A DNA stretch of 64,000 bases. Source: Talinum fruticosum (taxonomy: Eukaryota > Streptophyta > Magnoliopsida > Caryophyllales > Talinaceae). This document shows, piece after piece, positions 13,262 through 25,739 of the stretch; the first letter of the stretch is position 1, and each line of letters begins with the position of its first letter. The DNA lies in the NCBI GenBank assembly GCA_021018815.1, contig JAITYX010000016.1, positions 6,277,001-6,341,000 of the forward strand, in the 5' to 3' direction. The notes under the pieces were generated by a model that worked only from the letters and a program-made list of their open reading frames with translations, did not search any database and was not told the origin of the DNA. Made by a program: the position numbers and the translations under genes.

Positions 13262-13305
13262 ACAAAAAAAAAAAAAAAGAAAAAGAAAAAGAAAAAGAGG
13301 AAAAG
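13262..13305. repeat. Low-complexity A/GA-rich tract
   Basis: A long A run grades into repeated gaaaaa units. The open frames crossing it (poly-Lys, or Phe/Ser-rich on the other strand) are low-complexity artefacts. Confidence 0.85.
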
Positions 13306-13750
13306 GCCGACCACAAACCAACAGCCCTCCGAACGTGCAATTTCCTCCCAAACTGGTCAATTGCCGTCAATCAAGCACCAATCTTATTCTTAATTAATAT
13401 TCTCACTTCTCTTATTCCAAAATAAATGACACTTTTCTCACTCTCAATTTTGTAATATCCATTCAATATATAAAATATTAAATATTACCAGATAAATATT
13501 ATCGTAGTGGTAAGTACTCTATACTTTCATTCTCTCAATCAAGAAAAGTATAAACTTTGATGGAAATAATCGGGGTTTGACTTTTATAAGTGAGTGACGA
13601 ATAATCTATTAGATACTCCGATATTAAAAAGTAACTTTGAAGTAAATAATTAATTATATCAAAATCTTTAAGCTTATTATGGATATAAGAATTTGTAACA
13701 AAAATTATCCATAAAATTAAATAGAGTAAGTAATACACAATGAATGATGA

Positions 13751-14040
13751 ACACGTGTCTGAGACTACCATGAGGTCGAGTGCAGTGGATTTCTGTCTGG
13801 TTAGAAGATGAATAAAATGGGGCGGGAAGGAGAAGAGACACTACAGCATACAGGCGTGCCTACACGATTCCCCTCCCTCTCTCTTTGACTCTCTCTCTCT
13901 GAAACAAATAAACTCTTCTCTGCTGTGCACGTTAATTTACTATCACTTTCAATCCAGAATATCCTTCTCGTTTATAATCAGCGCTCTCTTTGATTCATCT
14001 TAATTCCTCACTCTTTCTCCCTCTCTCTCCCCGCTCTGTT
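13751..14040 (+). promoter_or_regulatory. Upstream region of the DUF620 gene: G-box and CT tracts
   Basis: ACACGTGT at 13751-13758 contains the CACGTG G-box core bound by plant bZIP and bHLH factors. CT-rich tracts at ~13864-13898 and ~14014-14040 resemble a pyrimidine-patch core promoter and leader. The motif is common by chance, so its use is a guess. Confidence 0.35.
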
Positions 14041-14060
14041 TCCTCCTTTGCTTGTTGAGT

Positions 14061-16637
14061 ATGAGGACGCTGTGCCCCAATTTCGAGCGTGAAGATGCTC
14101 TTGAGACTGTCCTGGAAGTGCCCATCCCTGAGGAAATGTTTCCCACGGCCAAGAATAGGTGGCCCAACATGAAATCCTGGATGAAACCCATCCCTGGCCG
14201 GGCTCCCGCCAGCTTCCCCTTCGCTGATCGCAGCTCCCAAATCCAGCTCCTCCTCGGCGTCGTTGGCGCTCCTTTGATTCCTCTACCGATCCCCTCCGAT
14301 CATAGGCTCAATAAGACCGTCAGAGATCACCCAATTGTAAGTTCTAACAATCCCATGTTCTGTTTTTGAGGCTTTCTTTTCTGGGTTTTTCCGGTTTTTG
14401 TTCTCTTGCCTAGTGTTTGATGAAATGCCTCACTGGAATATTGATCATCAGAGAATACTTGTACTTTTGGTTTCTGGGGTTGTTTCAGTTTTTAATTGAT
14501 GATCATTTGTTGGGTGAAATTTCTATCAGGAATCTTCTATGGCGAAATACATTATTCATCAGTATATTGCTGCGGTTGGAGGAGATCACGCGTTGAACTC
14601 AATTGACAGCATGTATGCCATGGGAAAGGTGAAGATGATGGCATCAGAGTTCAGTGCTGGCGAAGGGTTGTCGGTGAATAACCTCAAAACGGATAATAGT
14701 AAGGTGGTGAAGGTTAAGGGAATGCGGCATGGTGGAGAGGTTGGGGGTTTTGTTTTGTGGCAGAAAAAGCCGGATTTGTGGTGCTTAGAGCTGGTGGTTT
14801 CAGGCAATAAAATGAGTGCCGGGAGCGATGGAAAGATTGCTTGGAGACAAACACCTTGGAACAATTCTCACGCCTCCCGCGGTCCTCCACGGCCTCTCCG
14901 GCGTTCATTGCAGGTACTAATAAGCTCGTGCCCCCTCTGTTTCAATCGCATTGTACTTTCTAGTTTCATAAGTTTGGATTTTGATATTGAGGAAAAAATT
15001 CTTAGTTTTGTGGTTGTAAGTTTTTTGTTTTTGGGACTTTTGATGGAATTTCATTTCCATGATCAGTAATCTTTCCTTTGATAAAAAAAGTAATCTTTCT
15101 TTATTTTAATCATGATTGATTCACTCTTGCTGGCCTTCGGCATGATTGAAATCATTTAATCATGTAAGCTCCCAGTAGAGAAAGAATTAATTTGCAAAGT
15201 CCAGATAATGAACTATCTAAATTATTGAATTAAAGACAGTTGTATAGATAATCATGTCATCACTAATCTTGCATTCAGCATTTCTTTGTGGGTCCAGTTG
15301 TAGTTTCTCATCAGTATACTCCGCCAAAAGAAAAATGTTTGCTTTTGTTTTCTGACAAAAGGGAAATATTTGCTGATAAAAGGGTTTCATCTCCTTTTTC
15401 TTTCCCTGATTGTCATGCTTTGTTCTTTGATGATGGGTTGTTAGTTGTCATCTACATGGATCCTAGGTTGGCATTTTTAACTGACTTTATTATTCAACTA
15501 CTATGATTTTGTTCCCATTCTTTTCGGAAAGATAACAACCACCAACTTGCTCGACCTTTGACATATCTCCGCCTGCATGATGATCATCATTAAGCAGTCT
15601 AGTTGTTGTTGAATAGTCTAATCTCACAGGGCGAGTAGTCATGTTCATATTGCTTAACTTGCTTAAAGCTTCTCATCTTTTTTCATTTTCGTAATCTCTC
15701 TTCTTGCACGCAAACTGTGGCATTACCTACATATTGTGTCTACTGGTATGAGAAAATATTCAGGAGATGAGTATGTTCTTGGTTGAGTCTTCAGTCTGAC
15801 ATGCAATTGTGGGTCTTGACTTGAATGAATGAATGATGATAATCACATGGCTTCTTTCAGACAAATGAATAGTTAAGATATAAAAATTTCAAACATTGAT
15901 CTTCTGCTAATCATCTAACTTTAGTTCAAATCAGAATTTCTTATAACATGGGCATGTCAACTTCAAAACAAATGTACTAATGATAGTTGGGACGTCATTG
16001 GCAGGGTCTTGATCCAAGGTTGACAGCTAATCTATTTGCTAATTCTCTCTGTATCGGTGAGAAAACTGTAAATGGTGAAGATTGCTTTGTGTTGAGGCTA
16101 GAAGCAAATCCATCAACCCTTGAAGCAAGGAGCAGCAACAATGTTGAGATAATCCGACATACAGTTTGGGGTTACTTCAGCCAAAGAACAGGACTTCTGG
16201 TCCAACTAGAGGATTCTCACCTTCTCAGAATAAATACCTCGAAGGATGATAGCATCTTCTGGGAGACCACCATGGAGTCCTCAATCCAAGACTACCGAAC
16301 TATTGATGGTGTCAACATAGCGCATGCTGGCAAAACATGTGTTTCATTATTCAGATATGGTGATGACACAGACAACCATTCAAGGACGCGTTTGGAGGAG
16401 GTTTGGTCCATTGAAGAAGTGGACTTTAACATCAAGGGTTTGACCATGGATTGTTTCCTACCTCCTGCTGACCTTAAGAAAGAGGATGAGGGATACACCG
16501 CTGTTATTTCAAACAACACCAAATCAATTGTGAAAGCACAGGATCCATTGAAGGTCGCTAACACAAAGTTTGACATTGCTAAGGTTGCTGCTGTGGATGA
16601 TGATTCAGAAAGTTCTGATGACAGTGAAGGGTTGTAA
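14061..16637 (+). CDS. DUF620 family protein
   Basis: Three exons, 14061-14336, 14530-14913 and 16005-16637, join with canonical gt/ag borders and all in phase 0. They give exactly 430 residues. The N-terminal ~90 residues carry the family lead-in (MRTLCPNFEREDALETVLEV and a PLIPLP stretch). Exon 2 holds the start of the DUF620 core (HQYIAAVGG, VKGMRHGGEVGGFVLWQ, PDLWCLELVV). Exon 3 holds GLDPRLTANLF, the CIGEKTVNGEDCFVLRLEA block and the conserved FSQRTGLLVQLEDSHLLRI region. The tail is acidic and Ser-rich and is probably disordered. There is no signal peptide or membrane segment. DUF620 (PF04788) is a plant-specific family of unknown biochemical role, and I assign no function. The gene appears intact and complete, close to usual family size. 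Confidence 0.93.
14914..16004 (+). other. Second intron of the DUF620 gene
   Basis: A 1.09 kb intron from cag|gtacta to ggcag|ggt. Nothing else is recognised in it. Confidence 0.85.
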
Positions 16638-18102
16638 ACTTGCAACCAACAATTTTCTTTTTTGGGCGAATATTTGTACATACGGAATTCAAAATTCCTC
16701 GTGTCTTATTTTAGTAACGGGAATTATACAGTTGCTTTCAAAACGCTGTCACTACTGTTAGTGATGACTGTACAGAAACACTCCATGATGTATTTATACA
16801 CGAGTTCACGAAGAGGGTTCTCTTTTAGAGGCTTGCATTTTATCAATGCATGAAGGTCTTTGCCTCTCGGGATTCCTGTAAATCATTATTGCAAATGAAT
16901 ACTTGATTGATTCACAAATGAGGTTAATTCTTCTTCCTTCTGGGTTGGCATGCCTAAGGCCTTCATAAAAATTGAATGAGTGGCTAACAAAGCGTTTGAA
17001 GTTTAATGTGCCCCCTCTCCTTTGGACCTATATAATAAGGCTATATAGGTTTAGTGGGATGGCTCAGTTTACTGTGTTTTAGAAAAAAGATGACATAACC
17101 AGCAGATCTGCCACATTGGTGGTTTTCAAGTTGCCCAAATGGATCGAGGTGATGCCGAAAAGCAGAAGCCCAATATTACACCCATCTCTTAATGACCAAT
17201 TTCTCTTGAACCCTAACAGGTTCAATCCATGGTCCAATCTTTCTTGCATCTCATCATATATCATATGAATGAGTTCACTGGTGCAACCAATGCTTGGTAA
17301 AACTTATCCAAAATTCGAAATACATTTATATTTGAGCCAATACCTGAAGCAACTTAGATGAAGTGGATCCGAGACTCGATTTGACCCTTATTGAACCCGA
17401 CTTGTACCTTTTTCCTCTGAAGTTGTTTTTTAAACATTATTTTTGAGGAACGAGGACCACTCAAAATAAGAAGATTTTATGAATTCACATTTTTTAAAGA
17501 AAAAGTTAGGCTTGTATTTTTGGCACTTGTTTAGAAAGTAGTGCCAAAACTATAGATCGGTGCAAATTGATTTTATCTTCACTTTTTTTAATGATTCCAT
17601 TATAGGCTGATAAAAAAAGGACTTTGGTTCTCCTGGTAGACGAAATCAAACCATATATATTTAATTTGTTTTCTTTATGCAAATTTCCCCCCAAAAAAAC
17701 AGGTTAGATGACCTTGATTGTCTATAAATAAATCCACCTATAGGCTCCATAAACTTTAGATGTCATACTTTGTTATGGCCCTCTGTATATTTAAATAAAA
17801 AGCAATAAATAATTTGTAGAATTTCATATAACCTTAAAAAGCTTTATGATGAGCAAAAGTTGAATATTTTCCAAAAGAATCGAAATGTGGATTAGGTGAG
17901 CCAACAAAACAAAAATCAAAAGCGGACTACGCATGAAAGAAGATTTGACAAATCGATATGGCAAATAAGATCACATCTTTTGACAAGAGTTAAAGACGAA
18001 CAGGTGGGTACATCATTCATTATTTCCAGGAAACAAACTAAAACCCAGAAACTGATTAAAAGTTGAAATAGGCAATTATGATGAATGATGGTGAGAATGA
18101 GA
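16638..18102. other. Intergenic region, convergent DUF620 and pectinesterase 3' flanks
   Basis: This holds the DUF620 3' UTR (first ~300 bases) and AT-rich spacer. No gene, RNA gene or transposon end was recognised. Confidence 0.65.
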
Positions 18103-18794
18103 TCAGAGTCCCTCAGAGAAAGTAACCCCAGTAGACTGCAACCACTCCGCACCCTGAATCAACTCAGACACAGTGAACTTTCTGGCCTCAGCCACATTTG
18201 TAATTACATGAAACCCAGGCCAATTCACTCTCTTCCCTGTCCCAGCCCCTGCCCCTCTGTTTGAGTACTCCCCATAATACACTGCCTTGGTGTTAGTGTA
18301 CTGGTCCCACAGGACCCACCCAGACGGGTCGATGTGATCCTCTATGAACGACTGCAGAACCGCGGTCCTGGAGTAGTTCTTCCAAGGCCTGCCCAGGTAT
18401 GATTTGATCGAGCCCTTGGCTGGCTGGAGATCAGGGCTCGACACAATCTGACAGTTCTGCAGGGAGGTCCCTGTGGGTTGGTTCGGGTCCTCCCTGCCTT
18501 GGGCCGTCACTGCGTTGAACTGCTTGTCCATGGGTTTTCGAGCCACAATTTTGCAGTTCTGGAAGACTACTGCTGAGTTGCCAAAGATGAAGTCCACTGT
18601 GCCCGTAATTTGGCAGTCCCTGTAGAACTGCCTCAGGCTGTGGGCATAGAGGGTGTCTTGGTAGGCGTCTATTTGACACCTGTTTATGACTGATTGGTCC
18701 GAGCTCACTCGCAGGGCCACTGCTTGGTGCTTCTGTGCGCCCGCTGTGTTTTGGAACCAGATGTCTTGAGCCATGAATCCATCTCCATCAACAC

Positions 18795-19616
18795 CTGTAA
18801 GAGATGTTTATATTATTGCTTGTCTATATAATCCTCTGTCAGTTAACTTAAATGGTAAATTTATAAATGATAAATTTATAGATGCATGGTGTTATTTAGA
18901 GTTCTAAGTCATGTATCCACTTATGATCAACTGAATAGGTCAACTTATCAGACGAGTAACCTGATCACACTGGTAAGGCTCATGGCTCCACTTGGATCGA
19001 TCAAATTAAGAGCACATATCCCGACTTTATTTTATTAATTTTGTTTCTTTCGAAAATTTCAAGAAACATATTTTGCAGAAATAACTTGGGCAATACAAAT
19101 CAAATTGATTTGATTTTGTTCAACTCATAATTTCCTTAATTAATAGGAGTGAATCCGTACATTTTAAAATACTTGCTTTTAAATTTTAGAAAATGTTAAA
19201 AAATATAAAATTTATAAAATATATATATATATTAAAAGAATAAATTGATTCAATGTTTCATTAAAAACGAAAAAGTTGATGAAAAAGGAAAAAAAAATTT
19301 AAGAAAAATAAAATTAGTAAATTAATTATTAATATATTATTAAAATTGTAAAGTAATAAATATTATAAAATAAAAAATATTAATTAAAATGATATATATT
19401 ATGAAACAGATTAGTAGTGATCACTCCTTACTCTTTTCTCGAATGATTTGACAAGTTATTATTATCTTTAGAATTAAGGGAAAAACCTTGACAAGATTAT
19501 TTTGACTTTGTCATCCTTAATTACATCACGAGGTTTGGGTCATATCATTTTGAGAAAGTGGCATATAAACAACATATAAAAAGACAACATAATCTTGAAA
19601 TAGATCCTTGGCTTAC
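18795..19616 (-). other. Pectinesterase intron with possible MITE
   Basis: The intron runs from g|gtaagc (minus) to cttacag. Inside, at roughly 19148-19412, the left end atccgtacattttaaaatac and the right end (read inverted) aatctgtttcataatatata are diverged inverted repeats of Stowaway style flanking AT-rich DNA. The ends are too degraded to place the TA duplications firmly. Confidence 0.5.
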
Positions 19617-20585
19617 CGACGGTTGCGGTTTTGAAAGTGGTGGTTCCATCAACAAAATTCAAGCTACCCGTAATTATAGTGGCGGCCATACCATCGCCCA
19701 TAAGCATAATATTTTTCTTCTTCTTCCCAATCAGAACATTCTCTTTGTAAGTTCCCTTCTTCACATATATGACATATCGGGTCTTGGAGTTATCCGGGCG
19801 GCCGCCACGGCTTCACTCACTGTTTTGTACTTCCCACTTCCATCCTTAGCCACCACTACATTGGGGTTAACGGCCCCGACCCCCGCCTCAAGGAGCTTCC
19901 GGTCCTTCCTTGTCACCCATCTTGGGAGTTTGCCACCAAGTGACTCAAGCAAATTGGTAGGTTCCCTAATTTGTTGCTTGGGTGACAAGGCAACTAGCAT
20001 TGCTAGGGAGGCCCTACCCCTAGATATCAAGTCATTGAGCCCAGTTTCCATGACGGACCGTGCCGACCCATCGAGCCCATCAAGGCAAGTGATGTAGTTG
20101 GTTAGGACACCACTTAGCCATGCATGGGCATCTAGGTATGAACCTAACTTCCCATTTCCTAAGGACACTATTGAGTCACTCAGCCTATCCACGGAAATGT
20201 CCAAGAGTTCCTTGCAAACATCAAGTGCCTCTCGATGTTTGGGGTCATTGATCCTATGGCTCACATCATTCGCCATTTCCATGGCATTTTCGACGCGAGC
20301 CATGGATTTGCCCAACATGGTCTGAAGTGGGCTCATTTCGCCTCTTTGGAGCGAACCCCTGAGGCTACCTCGGTGACCATGGCCAGGCAGGAAAAGGGTT
20401 CATGGGCATTGTCACAAACATGCCTAGGGCTTAAGAGAACGGGTGAATTATTGTCCAAATTCACATTATTAGTTGCAAAAAACCAATTATTCCTAAGAAA
20501 ACAGCCAAGGAGAGGGCTAGGGTTAGGATTATTTTGACAAGAGAGGAAGTTTTAGGAGGCTTTTGTAGCAAAGATACTTCACAGG

Positions 20586-22401
20586 TAGGGCTGGCCAATG
20601 GGCAGGGTACCCATTGGGCCAGCAGGGTTGGGCCAAAAGAAAGGGTCAAAGTCCAAGTTTAGTAATAAAAGGGTCGGGCTGATTTAGGGTCATGTGAAGA
20701 TGGGCGATTAAAGGGTCGACCGCGGGTCATTAAAGGGTCAAAGTAAAAGGGTCATCTCATAATATTTACAAATTCCATTATTAATTCTAATTTTATTATT
20801 ATCCTAATTTGTTAAGGTGGGAAAAAAAGGGGTATCTTTTCAATCCACTTTCTCTTTCCATTCTTTTTTTTTTTAAAAAATAATTTTATTACTTTTGATA
20901 ACTTATTTATTTGTAGATAAATTAAAAATCAATTTACATGTATTTTTAATTTGTATAGTAAATGTTATGAGAAATTAAAGCTCTGTATTCATTCATTGAT
21001 TGGATTTGCTCAAAATCTCAACACTGGCAACCTGGGATTCTTTTTTTATGATGTTCCAAAATATTTTACTTCAAAAAAATAATGAAATTTGATTAAGGAT
21101 GATTTTTTTCTTTTTAAGATTAATTATTCTACATTTTTTTTCCATTGCTAGCAATGAAAAAGAGAACAGAACCTTCTGTTTTTTGTATTTTTTGGTTAAC
21201 CAAGTGGGAATTTTTTTACAGTGGAAAATAGAAAAAAATAAAGGGGTTTTTTCCTCTCAAAGAAATGACGCTAATTAGGGTTGGGATAACGGGCCGGACA
21301 GGGCCGGGTTGGGCTGCCCACTTACTTAACGGGTTGGGCAATACTTTTTAATAAATGGGTCGGGTCGGGTCATGGGTCAAATGACCTTGACCACCCAAGA
21401 CCCACCCAATATATGCTTGCAGAGAATATGTGATGCTCGAATTAAAAGAAAGTCTAAACAAAAAGTTCGATTTATATATGCGACTTATTTATTAAATAAC
21501 TCGAATTGAAGATTGATCATATATCTTATGTAGTGCTAGTTTGTCCAAAACTTGGTGTGAAAAGTATCTATCTTACATGTGTGTTTTAATGGGTTTTATT
21601 GAGCTAATATGTTACTTAGAATGTTGAAATGAACCTTTTATAGACATCTCACAAGGACAAGATAGATATAAGATAAGAAAATAGAGTTTGGGAGCCACTG
21701 CCACTCACCACGGGTGTCCCCACAGGCTGTGGGGTAGGCTGTGGTGGCCAGCAGTAATTTATTTAATCCAAAATACCCACCGCGGGTGCTCCCACAGGCC
21801 GCGGGGTAGGCCGTGATGGCCACCAAAAGTCCTCACTAACCATGAGAAGGCCCTTGATGACCTCTAGAGCCAACCATTGACTTCCACGGGCTGTGGGAAG
21901 GTCTGTGGAGCCTCCAAAGCAATTTTGGACCTGCACAACTTGTGGGCTTTGTCCCGTAATGCTTGTAAATCTTGTATGTTGTGTCGAGAAACGAGTCTAA
22001 GACCTTAAAGTTTGGCTTTGGGTCCCGTGAAGAAGTTTTTTACTGAAAAACAAGAGTTTAATATCATGTAGAATTGCAAACTACGACATATGCTTTTTCC
22101 AGGCGATTACCAATATATATTAGCTATGTCTTTAATGGAATTTGCCATGGGTTGAAAAATAGGAACTCTGTTGTCTTACAAGTTGTTTCAAGTACGGATG
22201 TTCTACTATTGTTCTATGCTACCAAACCAAGTACTAATGTCAATTCATGTTTAGCTCGACCCATGGACCAGTCATGGGCGGGTCAGGGTCAGCTGGCCCA
22301 TGACCCGGCCCAGCCCATTTATTTTTCCCTGGCCCAGCCCGACCCGTTATAGTAATGGGCCGACCCTGACCCGCCCTAGCCCGCCCCATTGCCCAGCCCT
22401 A
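20586..22401. mobile_element. Non-autonomous hAT-like DNA transposon inserted in the pectinesterase
   Basis: The 1,816-bp element is bounded by imperfect terminal inverted repeats, tagggctggccaatggg on the left and tagggctgggcaatggg read from the right (16 of 17 identical). It is flanked by a perfect 8-bp duplication TTCACAGG (20578-20585 and 22402-22409). An 8-bp duplication and GGGCCGGGTCGGG-like subterminal repeats are hallmarks of plant hAT elements. Removing the element and one duplication copy rejoins the pectinesterase reading frame at codons 6-7, which independently proves the borders. No transposase frame is present. The interior has a second terminus-like stretch (tagggttgggataacggg, ~21276) and a 500-bp segment related to repeats at 47 kb, so it may be composite. 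Confidence 0.93.
21530..22045. repeat. Dispersed repeat segment inside the hAT element
   Basis: This segment aligns collinearly with 46930-47440, with shared stretches such as gagtttgggagccactgcca and ggcccttgatgacctct. It carries two GC-rich subunits built on cccacaggc(c/t)g(t/c)gggg. Its presence in two unlike contexts marks it as mobile repeat DNA, perhaps part of a retroelement LTR captured by the hAT. Confidence 0.8.
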
Positions 22402-23867
22402 TTCACAGGGTTTTGCCATGGTTTAACATGCAAAGTGAAGTGAAAGTTTTGGGTTGGTGGGTTTAGAAGTGATCCCTTTGGCCACTTAAATAAAGATCGA
22501 GGAAGGGCACACAATAATTGGGTCACGTTGGATGCATTAGTAAATTTCGAATTTTGTATTCCGAAATTGGCAAATAAAGGTAGAGATAGTAGACTATTGC
22601 CCCTAAATTCACACAGGACATACATTATGGGTGTGACCCATAGGTGTTGTTTATAGTTTTGCATGTGCATGATGGCCAATAGTGTGCTTATTATATATAT
22701 AATCTAATAATAGAGACTAATAAATATTTTTAATAGTATATTAATTATCATACTTTTTTTGTAAAGTTTCTAAAGAAAGTTGGAATCTATTCATTAACAA
22801 GAAGCATAAGGATAAGGTATGTGTATGGTTAATTATGATTCAATTTAATAAATATATATATTCGTGTAAAATATTATGAGATGTTATTATCTTGAAAAAT
22901 TATAATAATACTAACGATTGATTCACATGTACATGCATACTATTATGAAATATAAAGTGAGTGTTGATTGTTAAACAGGGCCATTATTTGTTGGATTACA
23001 TTACTTTATTACTCATAATAGAAAAAAGTTAATTAGTTATATTTTGAAAAAGAAATTCTATAGTATATGTATAAGCAACATAAGTACACACATACATAAA
23101 AATTTCTAATTTGATAAATAGACAAAAATAATATTGATATTGTAGTCCTAAATATATACCAATATATATTGTCAGGCAATTTCAAACAACATGACTTGCG
23201 TTTATTTTTGCAATATATGGTATTCAAAGCTCTCAAAATTGGAGTTAAAAGGAAATCACATTGCTTTTTCTATTTTTTAAAAATAAGGGGATAGCTAAAT
23301 TCACAATGAATTAATTTCGGTCTCAAATGAGGCAGAAACTAATTTACCAAATAAAAAAAAGCAAAAATTTTATTAAAGGAAAAGTACCAATAAACTCTAA
23401 TGTACTCAAAAACCTTGGTGGCAATGGCATAACATTTTCAAATACCAAAATAATCGATAATTTAATTAAGGACATGTAATGCATCATTAAAAGAGTCCAT
23501 GGTTGAATAACTCAAGTTTGTAATCAAGTAGCTCAAGGAACTTTAGGATATGTAGGCATCAATTTATCATACTTTCGGTGGTATTTTATTTAAATTATAT
23601 CCGTGTTGTAATGTCAACCATTTTAGATATACAAGACACAATATGTTGTAATTAGATGAAAGTATCATTATAAAAATACGAGAATTTTGATTAAAAAATT
23701 AAAATCTTACTAATCATAATGGGTCGGTATACTTTTCGTTAGTAAGAATGGAGTTTTTTATTGTAATTAATATAGGAGTTTAATACGAATTTTTCACAAA
23801 TTAATACTTGATATTGGCTCTATATTATTAATTGCCAGATATAATCATTATTTTTATATCTGCTTCA

Positions 23868-24124
23868 TCGGTTTCAAAGTAGATGTCACTTTAACTATAT
23901 TTTTTTAAAGTATCTATTACTTTACAATTTGAATGACGTATTAGTTATTAGTTTCTTAATTTTGTCCTTATTAATCTTTTCTCTCCTTTTTTCATTAATA
24001 TTCTTCATTTCCAATGAAATTTTAGAGCACGTTGATCTTTAAACATATTTTTTATCATCAATTTGTGTTTTTTTAGCATTTCTTCATATTTTAAAACAAT
24101 AATAATTTTAAACACAGAAGGAGT
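23868..24124. mobile_element. Degraded Stowaway-like MITE (tentative)
   Basis: The left end ttcatcggtttcaaagtaga and the right end read inverted (ctactccttctgtgtttaaa) resemble the Stowaway terminus seen at 31.5 kb. They bracket ~250 bp of AT-rich DNA. The mismatches are many and the TA duplications unclear. Confidence 0.35.
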
Positions 24125-24154
24125 AGTTACTAAATTACCAATGATCTAACCAGC

Positions 24155-24186
24155 AAAATAAATAAATAAATAAATAAATAAATAAA
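24155..24186. repeat. (AAAT)n microsatellite
   Basis: About eight AAAT/AATA units in a row. Confidence 0.93.
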
Positions 24187-25739
24187 CTTCTTTCCAGCAT
24201 ATTATGATTTGGATGTAAAATTAAAGCATATATTATTTGTAAAAGCTTGAATTAATTATATTCATGAATCATGATGATTAGAGCAAGCATACTTATTGGT
24301 TCCCAAAGACTATACATGCTGTGACCCACCAAAATTAGAACTATTTGGCAAATGGGCAAAATTAATTAGTTTTTCTCTTGGTGATCCCACTTTCAACGGT
24401 CAAGATCTAATCTTGCCATCAAATTTCAATTTTAAATTGCTCAATGGACGGTCTGATTTGATCTTCCCTGAAATATTAAAAGAGGTTGGGGGATGATATA
24501 CAAGTTGAAGATAGGGGTCCCCTTTCAAACACATTTTTAATTAATTAAGCATGAACTAATTATTTTTTAATGAATTGTTGAAAATGATTTGATTTTTTAT
24601 AAAATAAAGTTTATAGAAAGTAATATTATTATTTACGCTTATGTCATGAGAACTTTATTCAAATGAGGTAGCCAATTTGGACGTATTGTTAGGCATTTAT
24701 GAAATTACTAGGTTTAGGGAATGATGATGGTCCATTTTAGTCGAGAATTTAGGGGTACAATTGTAATTTATTTTGTATATCGGATTTGAGTTGAATAGAG
24801 TTATATTTACTCAATACTTTTATTTATGTAGCTGGGGAAGGAATGACATTTCTTCATTGATGATTTATAAGGTTTATATATTGTTGGCGATAAATCTCCT
24901 TAAACTTATAGCGCAGGTAAATTATTCAAGTCTATAAATTTTACCTTTTTTTATTTATATTGGTTGTTATTATTTAATGGCGCAGACGTAATTGAAAATT
25001 TATTTAGCCATCGAATTTGACTAATCAAATGGCTCACTTTGTTTTTCAAAGAGGGATTGTTAAACATATCGAGCACAAGTCCAGGACTTTTTGCAAAGGT
25101 GGGTTCAACAGGAAATTTTTGAACTTTTGGGTTGAACCACTGAGAAGAGGCTATTGCTTTTGATTAATATTATTCTCGTACAATCTGGATGTGACTCAAG
25201 AAAATTAAGAGGTTTGAGTTTTGCCAAATGCAAAGTTTATGTTATACAATTGGTAGTATATACCCCTAAAAATTACATAAATAAAAATATGATATAACAG
25301 TAGTCGTATTATATTTATCTATATATTTAAGATTAAGTGTTTTTGGCACATCGTCGATGGATTTTATTTTGTCATTTTTATGTTTTTTAACATTATAAAA
25401 ACTTTTTGTAACACTTACTTTATTACAGTATGACTTAATTAGTTAATTAATTAACTTATATTTGAAAAAAACATCAAAATATGAAAACAACCCAAAGATT
25501 CCAAAAGCTCTAATAGTGATAAAATGAAGAAAAATGAAAATAACAGTTACAAAGATTGCAATTTTAAAAACTAAAAATGATATTAATCAAAATTATGGTA
25601 GAAGATATCTATATGGAATTGTTTTATACTTTTGATACTGTGTTTTAGCTTCATATTGTTCCTATAAGAAGAAGTTTGCACCCCTAAGAAATATGGGGGG
25701 TTGGGTATAAGGGATAGTTACGGTTGGAATAAGGCTTTA

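Larger units (their letters stand above)
9785..14060. other. Intergenic region between the RING-CH and DUF620 genes
   Basis: This is 4.3 kb of mostly AT-rich DNA. It holds a SINE-like tRNA-derived element (10.2 kb), a Stowaway-like MITE (10.9 kb), four simple-sequence tracts, and at its right end the DUF620 promoter and leader. No gene is supported. Confidence 0.65.
18103..22419 (-). pseudogene. Pectinesterase with PMEI pro-domain, inactivated by transposon and frameshifts
   Basis: The original start ATG is at 22419-22417 (context accATGg) and reads MAKPCE. The frame is then interrupted by the hAT element and resumes at 20577. Exon 1 ends at 19617 and exon 2 is 18794-18103 (gt/ag intron of 822 bp). 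Without the transposon the protein would be ~557 residues, a normal size for the PMEI-PME group. It would have an N-terminal membrane or signal anchor, an inhibitor-like pro-domain, and a pectinesterase domain that demethylates cell-wall homogalacturonan. Catalytic landmarks are present: GTYKEN, QAVALR, QDTLY, GTVDFIFGN and YLGRPWK. Three single-base losses shift the frame: in A6 at 20477-20482, in ttt at 20336-20338, and in ggg at 19796-19798 (plus-strand bases). The arithmetic closes exactly: 18+961+692 coding bases plus 3 equals 558 codons. It cannot encode an enzyme as it stands. Confidence 0.92.
22420..25730. other. Intergenic AT-rich region upstream of the pectinesterase
   Basis: The first several hundred bases are the minus-strand promoter region of the dead pectinesterase. 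The rest is AT-rich, with a possible MITE and an AAAT repeat. The short frames (for example 23033-23236 minus, 24296-24496 plus) have no recognisable product. Confidence 0.6.

Noticed and set aside
13400..13780. Stowaway-like end at ~13410 (ttccaaaataaatgacac)
   Set aside because: Only one end is recognisable, with no inverted partner found nearby.
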